A stretch of DNA of 54,807 nt from Bacilli bacterium (GTDB lineage Bacteria > Bacillota > Bacilli > Paenibacillales > NBRC-103111), in NCBI GenBank assembly GCA_028287395.1, contig JAQBPR010000188.1, forward strand, positions 1-54,807. Reading direction: 5' to 3'. Position 1 is the stretch's first letter. Each line of letters begins with the position of its first letter. A program made the translations under genes and the position numbers. Positions 46,058 to 54,653 of the stretch are shown here, piece by piece. The notes under the pieces were generated by a model. It made no database searches and was not told the origin of the DNA. It saw nothing but the letters and a program-made list of their open reading frames with translations.

Positions 46058-47152
46058 TTGACTTCGACCATTTATAAATGGAGTATTAATTTTTTGTTTC
46101 TAGGATGTATCGTGATTTTATTCATGATCTTCTCCAATTCCTTGAGATTACCTGATCTTTCTTTTATAAACAGCACAAATTTGCAATCATTTAAAACCAT
46201 GTTTATCAGTATAATTTTAGAAGCTTTTCCTTTCATACTACTGGGTGTTTTCCTTTCTTCTATTCTACAAATCTTTGTTTCAGATCGAGCCATAAGCAGA
46301 ATGATCCCCAAAAATCCGATTCTAGGTATCTTGTTCGCTTGCTTGATTGGTATCATTTTTCCCGTTTGTGAATGTGGGATGATTCCAGTCGTGCGTCGAC
46401 TTATTTTGAAAGGTATGCCAATTTACGTAGCTGTTGTTTTCGTTTTGACAGGGCCAATTCTTAATCCAATTGTTTACTTTGCTACGTTCACGGCTTTCCG
46501 AACACGTCCAGAGATTGCTTACACACGGATGGGGCTGGCGTTTGTTGTTGCTTTTATTATTGGGTTATTTATATATCGTTTCGTCAAAAAAAACCCACTG
46601 CGCCACAGCGCATCAAACCATCAGCATGTGCACGATTTAGAACAAAATCACATAAATACGGGTGAACAAGAAGTTGCTAGTTTACACGATCATTCACATG
46701 ATCACGTCCATGAACATTCACATGATCACTCACATTCCCATGGCAACAAGTTTTTTGCTATGCTGGGGCATGCTTCTGATGAATTTTTTGAAATGGGTAA
46801 ATATTTGATGTTTGGTTCCATGGTTACGGCACTTATTCAAACATTTATGGCGCGAGAAAGCTTAGTCTCTATTGGTCACGGTCCGCTTAGCTCGCACTTA
46901 TTTATGATGGGATTCGCCTATATTTTATCATTGTGTTCAACATCGGATGCATTCGTAGCCTCATCTTTTGTAAATACGTTTACCACCGGTTCTTTATTAA
47001 CATTTCTCGTCTTTGGGCCGATGCTGGATATGAAGGGGACGCTCATGCTTTTATCTGTCTTTAAAACCCGGTTTGTGTTATTGTTGATGGGTATGATCAT
47101 TATCACCGTACTAGTTGGATCTTTACTGTTCGAACGTATTTTCTTTCAATAA
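46058..47152 (+). CDS. ycgR: YcgR-like permease with His-rich loop (copy 2)
   Basis: TTG 46058 lies nine bases after GAAGGAG, giving 364 residues; an open extension to 45935 lacks a ribosome site. Family motifs match copy 1: FPVCECGMIPVVRRLILKGM, GPILNPIVYFATFTAFRTRP and LSLCSTSDAFVASSF. Between membrane segments is a loop with more than a dozen histidines (HDHSHDHVHEHSHDHSHSHG), a typical zinc- or nickel-binding buffer. It pairs with the YcgQ-like gene 15 bases downstream. Confidence 0.9.
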   Translation: MTSTIYKWSINFLFLGCIVILFMIFSNSLRLPDLSFINSTNLQSFKTMFISIILEAFPFILLGVFLSSILQIFVSDRAISRMIPKNPILGILFACLIGIIFPVCECGMIPVVRRLILKGMPIYVAVVFVLTGPILNPIVYFATFTAFRTRPEIAYTRMGLAFVVAFIIGLFIYRFVKKNPLRHSASNHQHVHDLEQNHINTGEQEVASLHDHSHDHVHEHSHDHSHSHGNKFFAMLGHASDEFFEMGKYLMFGSMVTALIQTFMARESLVSIGHGPLSSHLFMMGFAYILSLCSTSDAFVASSFVNTFTTGSLLTFLVFGPMLDMKGTLMLLSVFKTRFVLLLMGMIIITVLVGSLLFERIFFQ

Positions 47153-47167
47153 AAGGAGCGAAATGTA

Positions 47168-48193
47168 ATGGAAAAGAAACGAAGCTTGACCTTTCACTAC
47201 TTTCTCAGAGCCGCAATTCTGATCGGTTTTGCAATGTACATCCTTTTCCTTGTGAAAACGGACAATATTGTGTATTATATTGCGCCACGTATGGTGATCT
47301 ATGTTAAATTAGCTGCTTTCGGATTCTATATTATCGCTATATATCAAATATACATTGCGATAGGTTCTATCTGGTCTTCGCGTGCTTCTTGCAATTGCGA
47401 GCATCCACCATCCCGTTCGATATTTCGTAATATGATTGTTTACAGCATGTTTATTATTCCATTGGTTCTTGGTTTTATGCTGCCCGATACTGCTTTGGGA
47501 AGTGCGTTAGCTGCTAAAAGAGGAGTCAATTTAAACAGTTCACGCGTGTTAGTGAGTAATAGCTCAGTTAAGACAGCATCTGTACCCATTCAAACACCCA
47601 TACCTAGTTCTGTTGCAACACCTAATTCTGCTTTGGTCACACCTGCACCAACATCGTTAACTACAGAAGCTACTCAAAAGCCTGTTTCTACAACTGTAGA
47701 GGATACGAATGCTAAGACAGATCAAACGCCAACGGATGAAAAACTAAAAGAGATGTTTAAAGCAGATAAATATGATGACCAATTTGCAAACTTAGGGATG
47801 AAGCTATACAAAGAAGATTTGATTCAAGTGAAGGTAGATGGATTTATTGAAATCCTTTCCGCAATTGATTTATTCCAAGACAATTTTATCGGGAAAAAGT
47901 TAGAAATCAGCGGCTTCGTTTACCACGATGATGATATGAAGGCCAATCAATTTGTTGTTGCGCGATTCTCTGTCTCGTGCTGTTCGGCAGATGCTTCACC
48001 ATTTGGCGTGATGATTGAATCAGACAAGGCTAACTTGTTTCCTAAAGATACATGGGTAAAAGTTACAGGTACTATTGGTAAAACAAGTTATGGCGGAAAT
48101 GATATCATGAAACTGGGTTCAACCAAAATCGAAAAAATCGCAGCTGCGAAGGATCCCTATGTGTATCCTAACTACGACTTTTTGTCTCAGTAA
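47168..48193 (+). CDS. ycgQ: YcgQ-like TIGR03943 membrane protein (copy 2)
   Basis: The 341-residue protein starts nine bases after AAAGGAG. It has four membrane segments, CNCEHPPSRS after the second, a Pro/Thr-rich linker (about 120-185) longer than in copy 1, and the soluble domain with VARFSVSCCSADASPFGVMI. It is the partner of the adjacent permease; the pair follows the B. subtilis ycgR-ycgQ order. The precise transported metal or cofactor is not certain. Confidence 0.9.
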   Translation: MEKKRSLTFHYFLRAAILIGFAMYILFLVKTDNIVYYIAPRMVIYVKLAAFGFYIIAIYQIYIAIGSIWSSRASCNCEHPPSRSIFRNMIVYSMFIIPLVLGFMLPDTALGSALAAKRGVNLNSSRVLVSNSSVKTASVPIQTPIPSSVATPNSALVTPAPTSLTTEATQKPVSTTVEDTNAKTDQTPTDEKLKEMFKADKYDDQFANLGMKLYKEDLIQVKVDGFIEILSAIDLFQDNFIGKKLEISGFVYHDDDMKANQFVVARFSVSCCSADASPFGVMIESDKANLFPKDTWVKVTGTIGKTSYGGNDIMKLGSTKIEKIAAAKDPYVYPNYDFLSQ

Positions 48194-48267
48194 ATTGGAG
48201 TAAGAATTATCTCGATGATAACGAAGTGAAATATTTGGTGGAACTGCACCAAAAATATAAAGGTTAG
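48193..48267 (+). pseudogene. short coding-like relic
   Basis: Out of frame with the gene before it, this stretch reads NWSKNYLDDNEVKYLVEL then HQKYKG and a stop. It looks like the tail of a lost helical protein, possibly a TipAS/MerR-type regulator. Weak evidence. Confidence 0.3.
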
Positions 48268-48302
48268 CAAGCAGAGTGCCCCTGGCATCCTGCTTATTTT
48301 AT
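48268..48302 (+). terminator. intrinsic terminator of the ycgR-ycgQ operon
   Basis: AGCAG and TGCC pair with GGCA and CTGCT around CCT, followed by TATTTTATT. Confidence 0.75.
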
Positions 48303-48391
48303 TAACGGGCAGTACGGCTAGTGATTCTAAACTCAGCCGCGTTTTGAAGAAATGAGTATGGCTAAACTTTAAACTTGGGGTGGATTAATTT

Positions 48392-49780
48392 ATGCGAATA
48401 TTGATTTTTATTATAATGCTTTTTTCTGTAATCTCTGGATGTAAATCAAATATTTTAGCGCCTACACCAACTATAAAATCCTCTCAAAAACAATCGCCTG
48501 AGCCAAAACTAAATGTCACTGTTTCTAAATCGATTAACGGGTTAAATGACATATTAGAAACACTAAGCTCGCAAAAAGATATCTTTAATATCAAAGAATC
48601 ACCTAACAAGAAATATGTAGTATATATGCATAGTGATACCGCGACATCATACGATAAGTTAACTTTGCATTTGTGGCGTGTAGGGGATCCTCAACCGCTT
48701 GAAACTAGTAAAATAGAGGAAGAAAATGTGGGTAATGTTTTATGGTCGCCTAATAGTGAATCTGTATTTGTGGATACAGGAACAAGTGCTATTCGCAGCG
48801 GTGATTTGTTTTTTGCGGAAGGATTGAAAAAGGTTACTTCTTTAGGCTATTATCACGCAATATATTTTTCTCCTGATGGTAAGAAGATATTGATTGGCAG
48901 CACAAATGGCAAGACATCTAATATTAAAAGTAAATATATTGCTCCTGATAATATTGTTAGCTTGGTCATTTACGATATTGCTTCAAATAAAGCAGATACG
49001 ATATTTAAAGGTTCAGATAATGAGGATTATAACGCTATTGGATGGCTTGATAATGAAGCGGTTAGTTATCATTTGAATAAATATAGCGATCCGAATGGTG
49101 AATTAAAGGTAGACTTTGTGAAATACAAATATGATTTAAAAAGCAAAAAATCAGTTATTGACGAGCCTAAGATCAATAAATCGGCAAATGGAAAAGATGG
49201 AATGGCTATTGAAATAGAATTGGGTAAAGAAAAAGATATTTTTAATGAAACGTGGTCGCCCGATCATGGTACCGTTGTGTATGGTGAAGGAAATAACAAT
49301 GAAGGATTAGGAAAAATATTTATGTGGCGAGTGGGTGAGGAGAAGCCTTCGCAAATTGTCCCGAATGATACGGGTTATCCTATTGGTAATTTTAGCTGGT
49401 CTCCTAATAGTGAATTTTTTACCATTCGTATTGCTGCTTCTCCAGAAAGCGGTGGATATTTAATAAAAGTAGACGATCAAAAAACTACAAGTATTCAGTG
49501 TTTTATGGAACCTTTTTTCTCGGCTGATTCTAAATTTCTGTTATTTACAGGAGAAGAAAACATCCAATCTACCTATAAAGTGGCCGGTTCAGGAGAATCT
49601 TTAAATATTTCTTTAATGGACTTAAATACATTTAAAACTTCAGTACTAATACCTTCAAATGATAAAATAAACTATTCTGCTTTAGGCTGGGCAGGACTGA
49701 ATAAGGTCATGTACAGAAAGTATGATTTTTCTACAAATATGGATGAAATATTGGAATATGATTTTAACCAAAATTGGTGA
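48392..49780 (+). CDS. PD40/TolB-like propeller lipoprotein
   Basis: The 462-residue protein has a signal peptide with lipobox VISGC (Cys at 17). Propeller blades are marked by repeated WSPNSESVF, FSPDGKKILIG, WSPDHGTVVYG and WSPNSEFFTIR motifs, the WD40-like PD40 repeat found in TolB and related proteins. It is probably anchored on the outside of the membrane. Two halves have similar order (LHLWRVGDPQP; IFMWRVGEEKP), suggesting an internal duplication. No neighbour explains its role. Confidence 0.85.
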   Translation: MRILIFIIMLFSVISGCKSNILAPTPTIKSSQKQSPEPKLNVTVSKSINGLNDILETLSSQKDIFNIKESPNKKYVVYMHSDTATSYDKLTLHLWRVGDPQPLETSKIEEENVGNVLWSPNSESVFVDTGTSAIRSGDLFFAEGLKKVTSLGYYHAIYFSPDGKKILIGSTNGKTSNIKSKYIAPDNIVSLVIYDIASNKADTIFKGSDNEDYNAIGWLDNEAVSYHLNKYSDPNGELKVDFVKYKYDLKSKKSVIDEPKINKSANGKDGMAIEIELGKEKDIFNETWSPDHGTVVYGEGNNNEGLGKIFMWRVGEEKPSQIVPNDTGYPIGNFSWSPNSEFFTIRIAASPESGGYLIKVDDQKTTSIQCFMEPFFSADSKFLLFTGEENIQSTYKVAGSGESLNISLMDLNTFKTSVLIPSNDKINYSALGWAGLNKVMYRKYDFSTNMDEILEYDFNQNW

Positions 49781-49798
49781 AATCAATCAATTCCAGAA

Positions 49799-50417
49799 TT
49801 AGAGAGAAGTATTAAGTGAAATATATGTTAAACAGAGCTGTTCCAAAATCATCTCAGGCGAATAACCACGCACATTTCTTTGAATTGAGTAGGAATCGCT
49901 ACTTAAAGCCGTCAGCAACATATCGGCTCTAAAGACACTGTTAGGTTGGGTCTGCTCGGTCACGTTCATTTCGTCAAATAGTTCAACGAATAGTTGATGT
50001 ATTTCGATATATAGAGGACTCTGCGTTCGGGACCTAAGTCGATTGGTTGACGCGGATTCCTCGACTCCTGTAAGCAATTGTGTTTTTTTTTTCTCTGAAA
50101 CGGATAAATAAGCTGAGAAGCCCTTTCAATCGTTTACTTGGCGGATCTGTCCGGTTCTGCTTCATGTACGCTTCAATATCCTCGAAAAGGAGAACAATGT
50201 TGTCTTTCATTAAATCCAGACATAATTCACCTTTGTTTCTATAACGGCGATAGAGCGTCCCAGGGCCAATCTGCGCTTCTATGGCAATTTGATTCATACT
50301 GACTTGTTCAACACCATTTAGATCAAATAGCCTAAGAGCCGCATTCAATATACGCTGACGATTCTCGGCAGCATCACGACGTTCAGAACGAGGGGGGGTT
50401 GCCTCCGCATCATTCAC
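49799..50417 (-). pseudogene. TetR-family regulator with frameshift in an A10 tract
   Basis: From GTG 50417 the protein reads NDAEATPPRSERRDAAENRQ, then the TetR helix-turn-helix (ILNAALRLFDLNGVEQVSM, AQIGPGTLYRRYRNKGEL), up to FREKK. There the minus strand has ten A residues (50083-50092) and the frame ends soon after as NTIAYRSRG. With nine A residues it continues as TQLLTGVEESASTNRLRS to a stop at 49799, completing a normal TetR ligand domain. It is either a mutation, a slippage-switched gene or a sequencing error. It is divergent from the isochorismatase-like gene, its likely target. Confidence 0.8.
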
Positions 50418-50539
50418 TATACCATCACTCCTAAAATTCAATTGCAAACCACTCTTGACAATGGAAAGTTCTCCGCTTAATATGAAAAGGGAGATGTCTC
50501 CGTTTAATAATACCATAAATGAAGAGGAGTGTACAACAC

Positions 50540-51106
50540 ATGCAGAATCACGATAAAACCGCACTATTGATCATGGATATGCAAAACGGCATTGTATCGC
50601 GTTTCGCAGAAAAGGGGGAAGTGCTGCTTCCGTTCCAAAAAGCCGTGGAAGCCGCACGTCGACACACCATTCCGGTTATTTTTGTGCGTGTCGCATTTCG
50701 CAAAGGTTATCCCGATGTCAGCCCACGAAACAAGTCGTTCTCAGCGATTTCTGGATTCGGTGGAATGACCGTCTCAGATACAGCGACACAAATTCACGAA
50801 TCCTTCCAGCCCCAACTAGACGAGCCCGTTGTTACGAAGCTTCGCGTTAGCGCGTTCGCTGGCAGCGACCTTGAAGTCATCCTCCGATCCCGCCAAATCG
50901 ATACGCTGATTCTCAGCGGTATTGCCACGAGTGGAGTCGTTCTATCGACATTGCGGGAAGCGGCGGATAGAGACTTTGCCATTACGGTGCTTTCGGATGC
51001 ATGTCTCGATGCCGATCCTGAGGTTCACCGCGTTCTCACCGAGAAGGTGTTCCCACGTCAGGCAGATGTGCTGACTGTCGACGCTTGGATCGATACCTTG
51101 GATTGA
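50540..51106 (+). CDS. isochorismatase-fold (cysteine hydrolase-like) protein
   Basis: ATG 50540 follows GAGGAG by 10 bases, giving 188 residues. The fold motifs are LLIMDMQNGI (catalytic Asp), VVTKLRVSAFAGSDLE (Lys) and LILSGIATSGVVLSTLREAA. In classical members the last motif carries the nucleophilic Cys (TxxCV); here it is SGVV, so the canonical Asp-Lys-Cys triad is incomplete. Some family branches share this form. It is divergent from the TetR gene and probably repressed by it. Confidence 0.88.
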   Translation: MQNHDKTALLIMDMQNGIVSRFAEKGEVLLPFQKAVEAARRHTIPVIFVRVAFRKGYPDVSPRNKSFSAISGFGGMTVSDTATQIHESFQPQLDEPVVTKLRVSAFAGSDLEVILRSRQIDTLILSGIATSGVVLSTLREAADRDFAITVLSDACLDADPEVHRVLTEKVFPRQADVLTVDAWIDTLD

Positions 51107-51184
51107 AAATCGAGCGTCGCAATCGGCCCTTCGGAAAAGGGCTAGAGCCCCGAAACACAAAGGGCGGAAAGAAGGCTTAGATTC

Positions 51185-52387
51185 ATGCCGATTTGGAAAA
51201 GAAATTTATTCGTTTGCTGGTTCGGGATTTTTGTAACAGGCGTGGGATTGAGTCAGATTGCGCCTGTATTGCCGCTTTTTATCAAGCATCTTGGAGTTGA
51301 TAATAAAGCTTTAATTGTACAATTTTCCGGAATTGCTTTTGGTATTACCTATATCATTTCAGCTATTTTCTCACCCATTTGGGGTTATGCTGCCGACAAA
51401 TTCGGACGAAAACCAATGCTTTTGCGGGCAAGCCTTGGTATGGCGGTAGTTATAGGTTGCATGGGTTTTGCATCGAATGTGTATGTACTGATAGGATTAA
51501 GGTTATTGCAGGGCGTAATAACAGGTTATAGCACAGCCTGTACGACATTGATTGCAACTCAGACGGATAAGGAACACGCGGGATATGCTTTAGGCACACT
51601 TTCAACAGCAGGTATTGCAGGTTCTTTGCTCGGACCCACGATTGGCGGTTTTATAGCAGAGAACTTTGGTTTACAAAATGTATTTTTTATAACAGGTGCA
51701 ATGCTGCTGATTGCATTCATTACAACCGCTTTATTTGTAAAGGAATCTTTTACTCGTGAAGATAAAAAGACGCTTAGTATCAAGGAGCTGTGGCATCTTG
51801 TTCCTGAAAAAAGCTTGACGATTACCTTGTTTGTGACCTTTTTTGTATTAACTGTTGCATTATATTCTGTAGAACCCATCATGACAGTATATGTTACCCA
51901 GTTATCCAGTAATACCCGTCATGTTGCCCTGTTTGCCGGAATGATATTCTCAGCCTCGGGGCTGGCAAATATAATTGCCGCTCCAAGACTGGGAAAGCTT
52001 TCTGATAAAATTGGAGCACAGAAAGTTATATTAGCCGCACTTGTAGTGGCAGGACTAATTTTTATCCCACAAGCTTTTGTAAAAAATCCTTGGCAGTTAA
52101 TGGGACTTCGCTTTTTATTAGGATTAGCGGCGGCAGGTTTGATTCCTTCTGTTAATATCCTGGTTAAGAAAATTACACCAACTTCTCTTACAGGCAGAGT
52201 TTTTGGTTTGACCATGTCGGCAGGGTATTTAGGCATATTTGGAGGTTCAGTTTTAGGCGGGCAAGTGGCAGCCCATTTGGGTATCAGATATGTATTTTTT
52301 ATTACAAGTGCATTGTTACTGATAAACGCAGTATGGGTTTATTTTAAAATGTATAAAAAACTTAGTTTAAAAGAAGTGAATGCATAG
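51185..52387 (+). CDS. MFS multidrug exporter (DHA1 type)
   Basis: The 400-residue protein has 12 membrane segments, motif A GYAADKFGRKPML, motif B LRLLQGVITGYSTAC and motif C AGIAGSLLGPTIGGFIAENF, the hallmarks of proton-coupled drug antiporters such as NorA or YitG. A hairpin GGCCCTT/AAGGGCT (51124-51142) lies between it and the isochorismatase-like gene, so it may be separately or conditionally expressed. The substrate is unknown. Confidence 0.9.
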   Translation: MPIWKRNLFVCWFGIFVTGVGLSQIAPVLPLFIKHLGVDNKALIVQFSGIAFGITYIISAIFSPIWGYAADKFGRKPMLLRASLGMAVVIGCMGFASNVYVLIGLRLLQGVITGYSTACTTLIATQTDKEHAGYALGTLSTAGIAGSLLGPTIGGFIAENFGLQNVFFITGAMLLIAFITTALFVKESFTREDKKTLSIKELWHLVPEKSLTITLFVTFFVLTVALYSVEPIMTVYVTQLSSNTRHVALFAGMIFSASGLANIIAAPRLGKLSDKIGAQKVILAALVVAGLIFIPQAFVKNPWQLMGLRFLLGLAAAGLIPSVNILVKKITPTSLTGRVFGLTMSAGYLGIFGGSVLGGQVAAHLGIRYVFFITSALLLINAVWVYFKMYKKLSLKEVNA

Positions 52388-52512
52388 GAGAAAGAAAATG
52401 GAAGTTTTAAATCAACAGGAGCTGAATTAATGAATATAAGGGTCTGGTAACGTTCATACATTCGACGATCCTCAGCTTGTTAGTAAGCAAGTAATTTAGA
52501 GGAGGAATATTC

Positions 52513-53229
52513 ATGCGAGTGATTAAAGCAGGAAATTTAGTTCAGATTACGTTTTTGCCTTATCTTTTTCCAGTGAATTGTTTTTTGGTGGATGAAGGGA
52601 AGGAGTTGACACTTGTAGACGTTTGCTTACCTTATAGTTCCAACGGGATATTGCGAACTGCCGCTCAGATTGGAAAGCCGATTACCCGCATTATCATCAC
52701 CCATGCGCATATGGATCACGTTGGCGCTTTGGATGCATTGAAGGTAAAGTTGCCCAATGCCAAGGTTTATATGCCCAAGAGAGATGCCAAGGTGCTAGCT
52801 GGTGATTTAACTTTAGAACCAGACGAACCTCAAAATCCAATTAAAGGCGCCTATACTAAAGCGAAAACAATTCCAGATGTGCTGCTTGTGGATGGAGATC
52901 TTGTTGGATCCTTACAGGCTGTTCATGCACCTGGACATACTCCGGGATTAATGGCCTTTCTCGATGTGCGCAGCCGTGCACTTATTGCATCGGATTCTAT
53001 TATCATCCTTGGGGGAATCGCCGTTCCGGGTACACTTAAAACCTTATTCCCTTTTCCTGCAACGGGTACTTGGCATAAAGGAGTTTCATTAGACTCGGCA
53101 AAAAAGCTGAGAAAGCTAGAGCCAACACTGCTTGCAAGTGGACATGGGACTATGCTAAAGAATCCACTACAAGGCATAGACCGTGCCATTGCAATAGCCG
53201 AGAAAGCACAGCAAAAAAAGCGCAGTTGA
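52513..53229 (+). CDS. metallo-beta-lactamase-fold hydrolase
   Basis: The 238-residue protein starts behind GAGGAGG. It has the MBL metal motif THAHMDHVG (His64, His66, Asp68, His69), the later His in HAPGHTPG, bridging Asp in IASDSI and final His in ASGHGT. No substrate-specific domain is present; YflN/glyoxalase-II-like relatives hydrolyse thioesters or lactones. The 125-base gap before it contains a 10-codon reading frame (52399-52431, MEVLNQQELN) that may be a relic. Confidence 0.9.
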   Translation: MRVIKAGNLVQITFLPYLFPVNCFLVDEGKELTLVDVCLPYSSNGILRTAAQIGKPITRIIITHAHMDHVGALDALKVKLPNAKVYMPKRDAKVLAGDLTLEPDEPQNPIKGAYTKAKTIPDVLLVDGDLVGSLQAVHAPGHTPGLMAFLDVRSRALIASDSIIILGGIAVPGTLKTLFPFPATGTWHKGVSLDSAKKLRKLEPTLLASGHGTMLKNPLQGIDRAIAIAEKAQQKKRS

Positions 53230-53546
53230 TAAGTGCAGCCAAAAAATGAATGATTTCTACGTTAATTCCCATTGAAGCTGTGCCTTCAAACAATATTTTA
53301 ATATTTCCACATGTACGTTGTCTTAAATAGCCGTGTAAGCCTTGTGGCATATGCATAAGATTTTATAGATTTCTTTCAGCTGCGTGTTTCGGAATGTTAC
53401 GGATACGTAATCGATTAATAAGGGGTTTTGACTGCAATTTTCTGCGATCAGAGAATTTTAAGTCTTTAAAAAGTGCTAATTTCAAAAATTACTTGATAGA
53501 CATTAAAAAATGCTTTATGCTGATTAATACAAAGGAGTTGAACCAA
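53230..53546. other. intergenic region without recognisable gene
   Basis: No convincing gene, terminator or RNA was seen. An open frame leads into 53547 from 53394 but has no coding-like features; AAAGGAG just before 53547 serves the next small gene. Confidence 0.6.
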
Positions 53547-53753
53547 ATGTCCGATGAAGCTATACAATTACTTAAAGCATTAATGAGTGCGCAAGAACTT
53601 ACAAATGCAAAAATTGATGGTTCGAGAAAAGAAATGAGCGAATTTAGAAATGAAAATAGCGATAGACTAGATAATATTGATGCCCAATTAATAGGCATTA
53701 AACGCGATATTAGAAGCATGGGAACGGACTTAGACAAAACAATTAATAGATGA
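53547..53753 (+). CDS. small coiled-coil protein
   Basis: ATG 53547, after AAAGGAG, gives 68 residues: MSDEAIQLLKALMSAQELTN then a heptad-rich helix (NENSDRLDNIDAQLIGIKRD). It is charged, without a membrane segment, and probably a dimeric coiled coil. A strong terminator follows, supporting a real transcript. Similar short proteins are common in Bacillales with unknown function. Confidence 0.7.
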   Translation: MSDEAIQLLKALMSAQELTNAKIDGSRKEMSEFRNENSDRLDNIDAQLIGIKRDIRSMGTDLDKTINR

Positions 53754-53778
53754 ACAAGATAGAACAACAAGCAAGCCA

Positions 53779-53806
53779 TTGATAACCCGAAAGGGTTATT
53801 TTTTTT
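53779..53806 (+). terminator. strong intrinsic terminator
   Basis: ATAACCC-GAAA-GGGTTAT with a tetraloop is followed by seven further T residues. Confidence 0.92.
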
Positions 53807-53841
53807 AGACTGTGAGCAAAAGCTTTTCCGCTACGGTTGCT

Positions 53842-53976
53842 TCAATTGACAACGGAGTTGCAATCTCGCCGCCGTTTGACGCTAAATGATTCTCCAAATG
53901 GAGAAATTTTTTGTTCTTTATCATAATCCTTGTTAAAGTGCAGTATTTGACCTTTTCTGCAATAACCACATAGCAT
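53842..53976 (-). CDS. small cysteine-containing protein
   Basis: ATG 53976 follows TAGGAG by nine bases and gives 44 residues, MLCGYCRKGQILHFNKDYDK to RRRDCNSVVN. CxxC plus a later Cys could bind zinc. It starts 12 bases after the end of the decayed gene at 53989 and overlaps no other good candidate. Very short, so only moderately supported. Confidence 0.45.
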   Translation of the reverse strand: MLCGYCRKGQILHFNKDYDKEQKISPFGESFSVKRRRDCNSVVN

Positions 53977-53988
53977 AGAATCACGCTC

Positions 53989-54388
53989 CTAGCGCTTTTT
54001 TGGTATTTTAGTAAATCGCATTGTTTTTTTACTACTAATTTGTCGAACATAACGATCGGTAACACGATAGACGGTAGGCGATAAGCGATAGATGGCCATG
54101 AATTTTTTGGCGTCTGATTGAGTTTTGAAAAATACGTAGTTTCTTGCATCACGTACAAAGCGTAATGTCTCATCGTTAATAATAGTGAAACCCCAAGTGT
54201 AGGATCCGTTCTAATGTCAGTAGTTGGAGGGAGGGAGGGAGAAGTCAACATTGTCCAAAGTAACTGGATCATGCAGCGTTACAATGTGAAAAGGTTTACC
54301 GCTTTTCTTGGAATCTCCTTTGTTCTCACTTTTGTAAATTAATACCTTTTTTGAACCGGATGAAGCTTGATTTAACGGAAATACTCAT
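53989..54388 (-). pseudogene. frameshifted gene of unknown family
   Basis: ATG 54388, after AAAGGAGAG, begins MSISVKSSFIRFKK; deleting one A from an A6 tract (near 54350) leads into VLIYKSENKGDSKKSGKPFH, then IVTLHDPVTLDNVDF. A GGGA tetranucleotide repeat (54227-54241) then breaks the frame, and coding-like sequence resumes in another frame as GFTIINDETLRFVRDARNYV, FFKTQSDAKKFMAIYRL and so on, ending at a TAG at 53989-53991. I do not recognise the family; a phage or plasmid origin is possible. Confidence 0.55.
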
Positions 54389-54584
54389 TTCAATCTCTCC
54401 TTTAGAGTTTTTTTAGAACAGTTATTGCAATATGATTAACAAAAACGTGTTCCCAAGAATGGGGATGAATATTATGCATTTTTATTCATTATTTTGAATA
54501 AAAAGTAAAGACTCACCAATTGTCTAACGACATGAATCACTAAACAAGAAAATTCAGTGTTTATACGGTTTTTTAACTCTTGTT

Positions 54585-54653
54585 GGTACTTTCTTGTCGT
54601 TTAGATTGCGACAAGAAAGTACCCTAATTATGAACAAACGACAAGAAAGTACC
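54585..54653. repeat. three copies of a 15-bp repeat (one inverted)
   Basis: GGTACTTTCTTGTCG (54585-54599) is the exact inverse of CGACAAGAAAGTACC at 54609-54623 and 54639-54653. The first two form a perfect 15-bp stem with a 9-base loop; the last two are direct repeats 30 bases apart, and the third lies within the end of the partial minus-strand gene. Confidence 0.85.

Noticed and set aside
53150..53356. 68-codon minus-strand frame ending inside the MBL gene
   Set aside because: It overlaps the well supported hydrolase, lacks a ribosome site and resembles no known family.
53805..54272. 155-codon open frame on the minus strand
   Set aside because: Its translation is not protein-like (LTSPSLPPTTDIRTDP, low structure), whereas another frame over the same bases gives convincing sequence (ETLRFVRDARNYVFFKTQSD) and the small CxxC frame has its own ribosome site.
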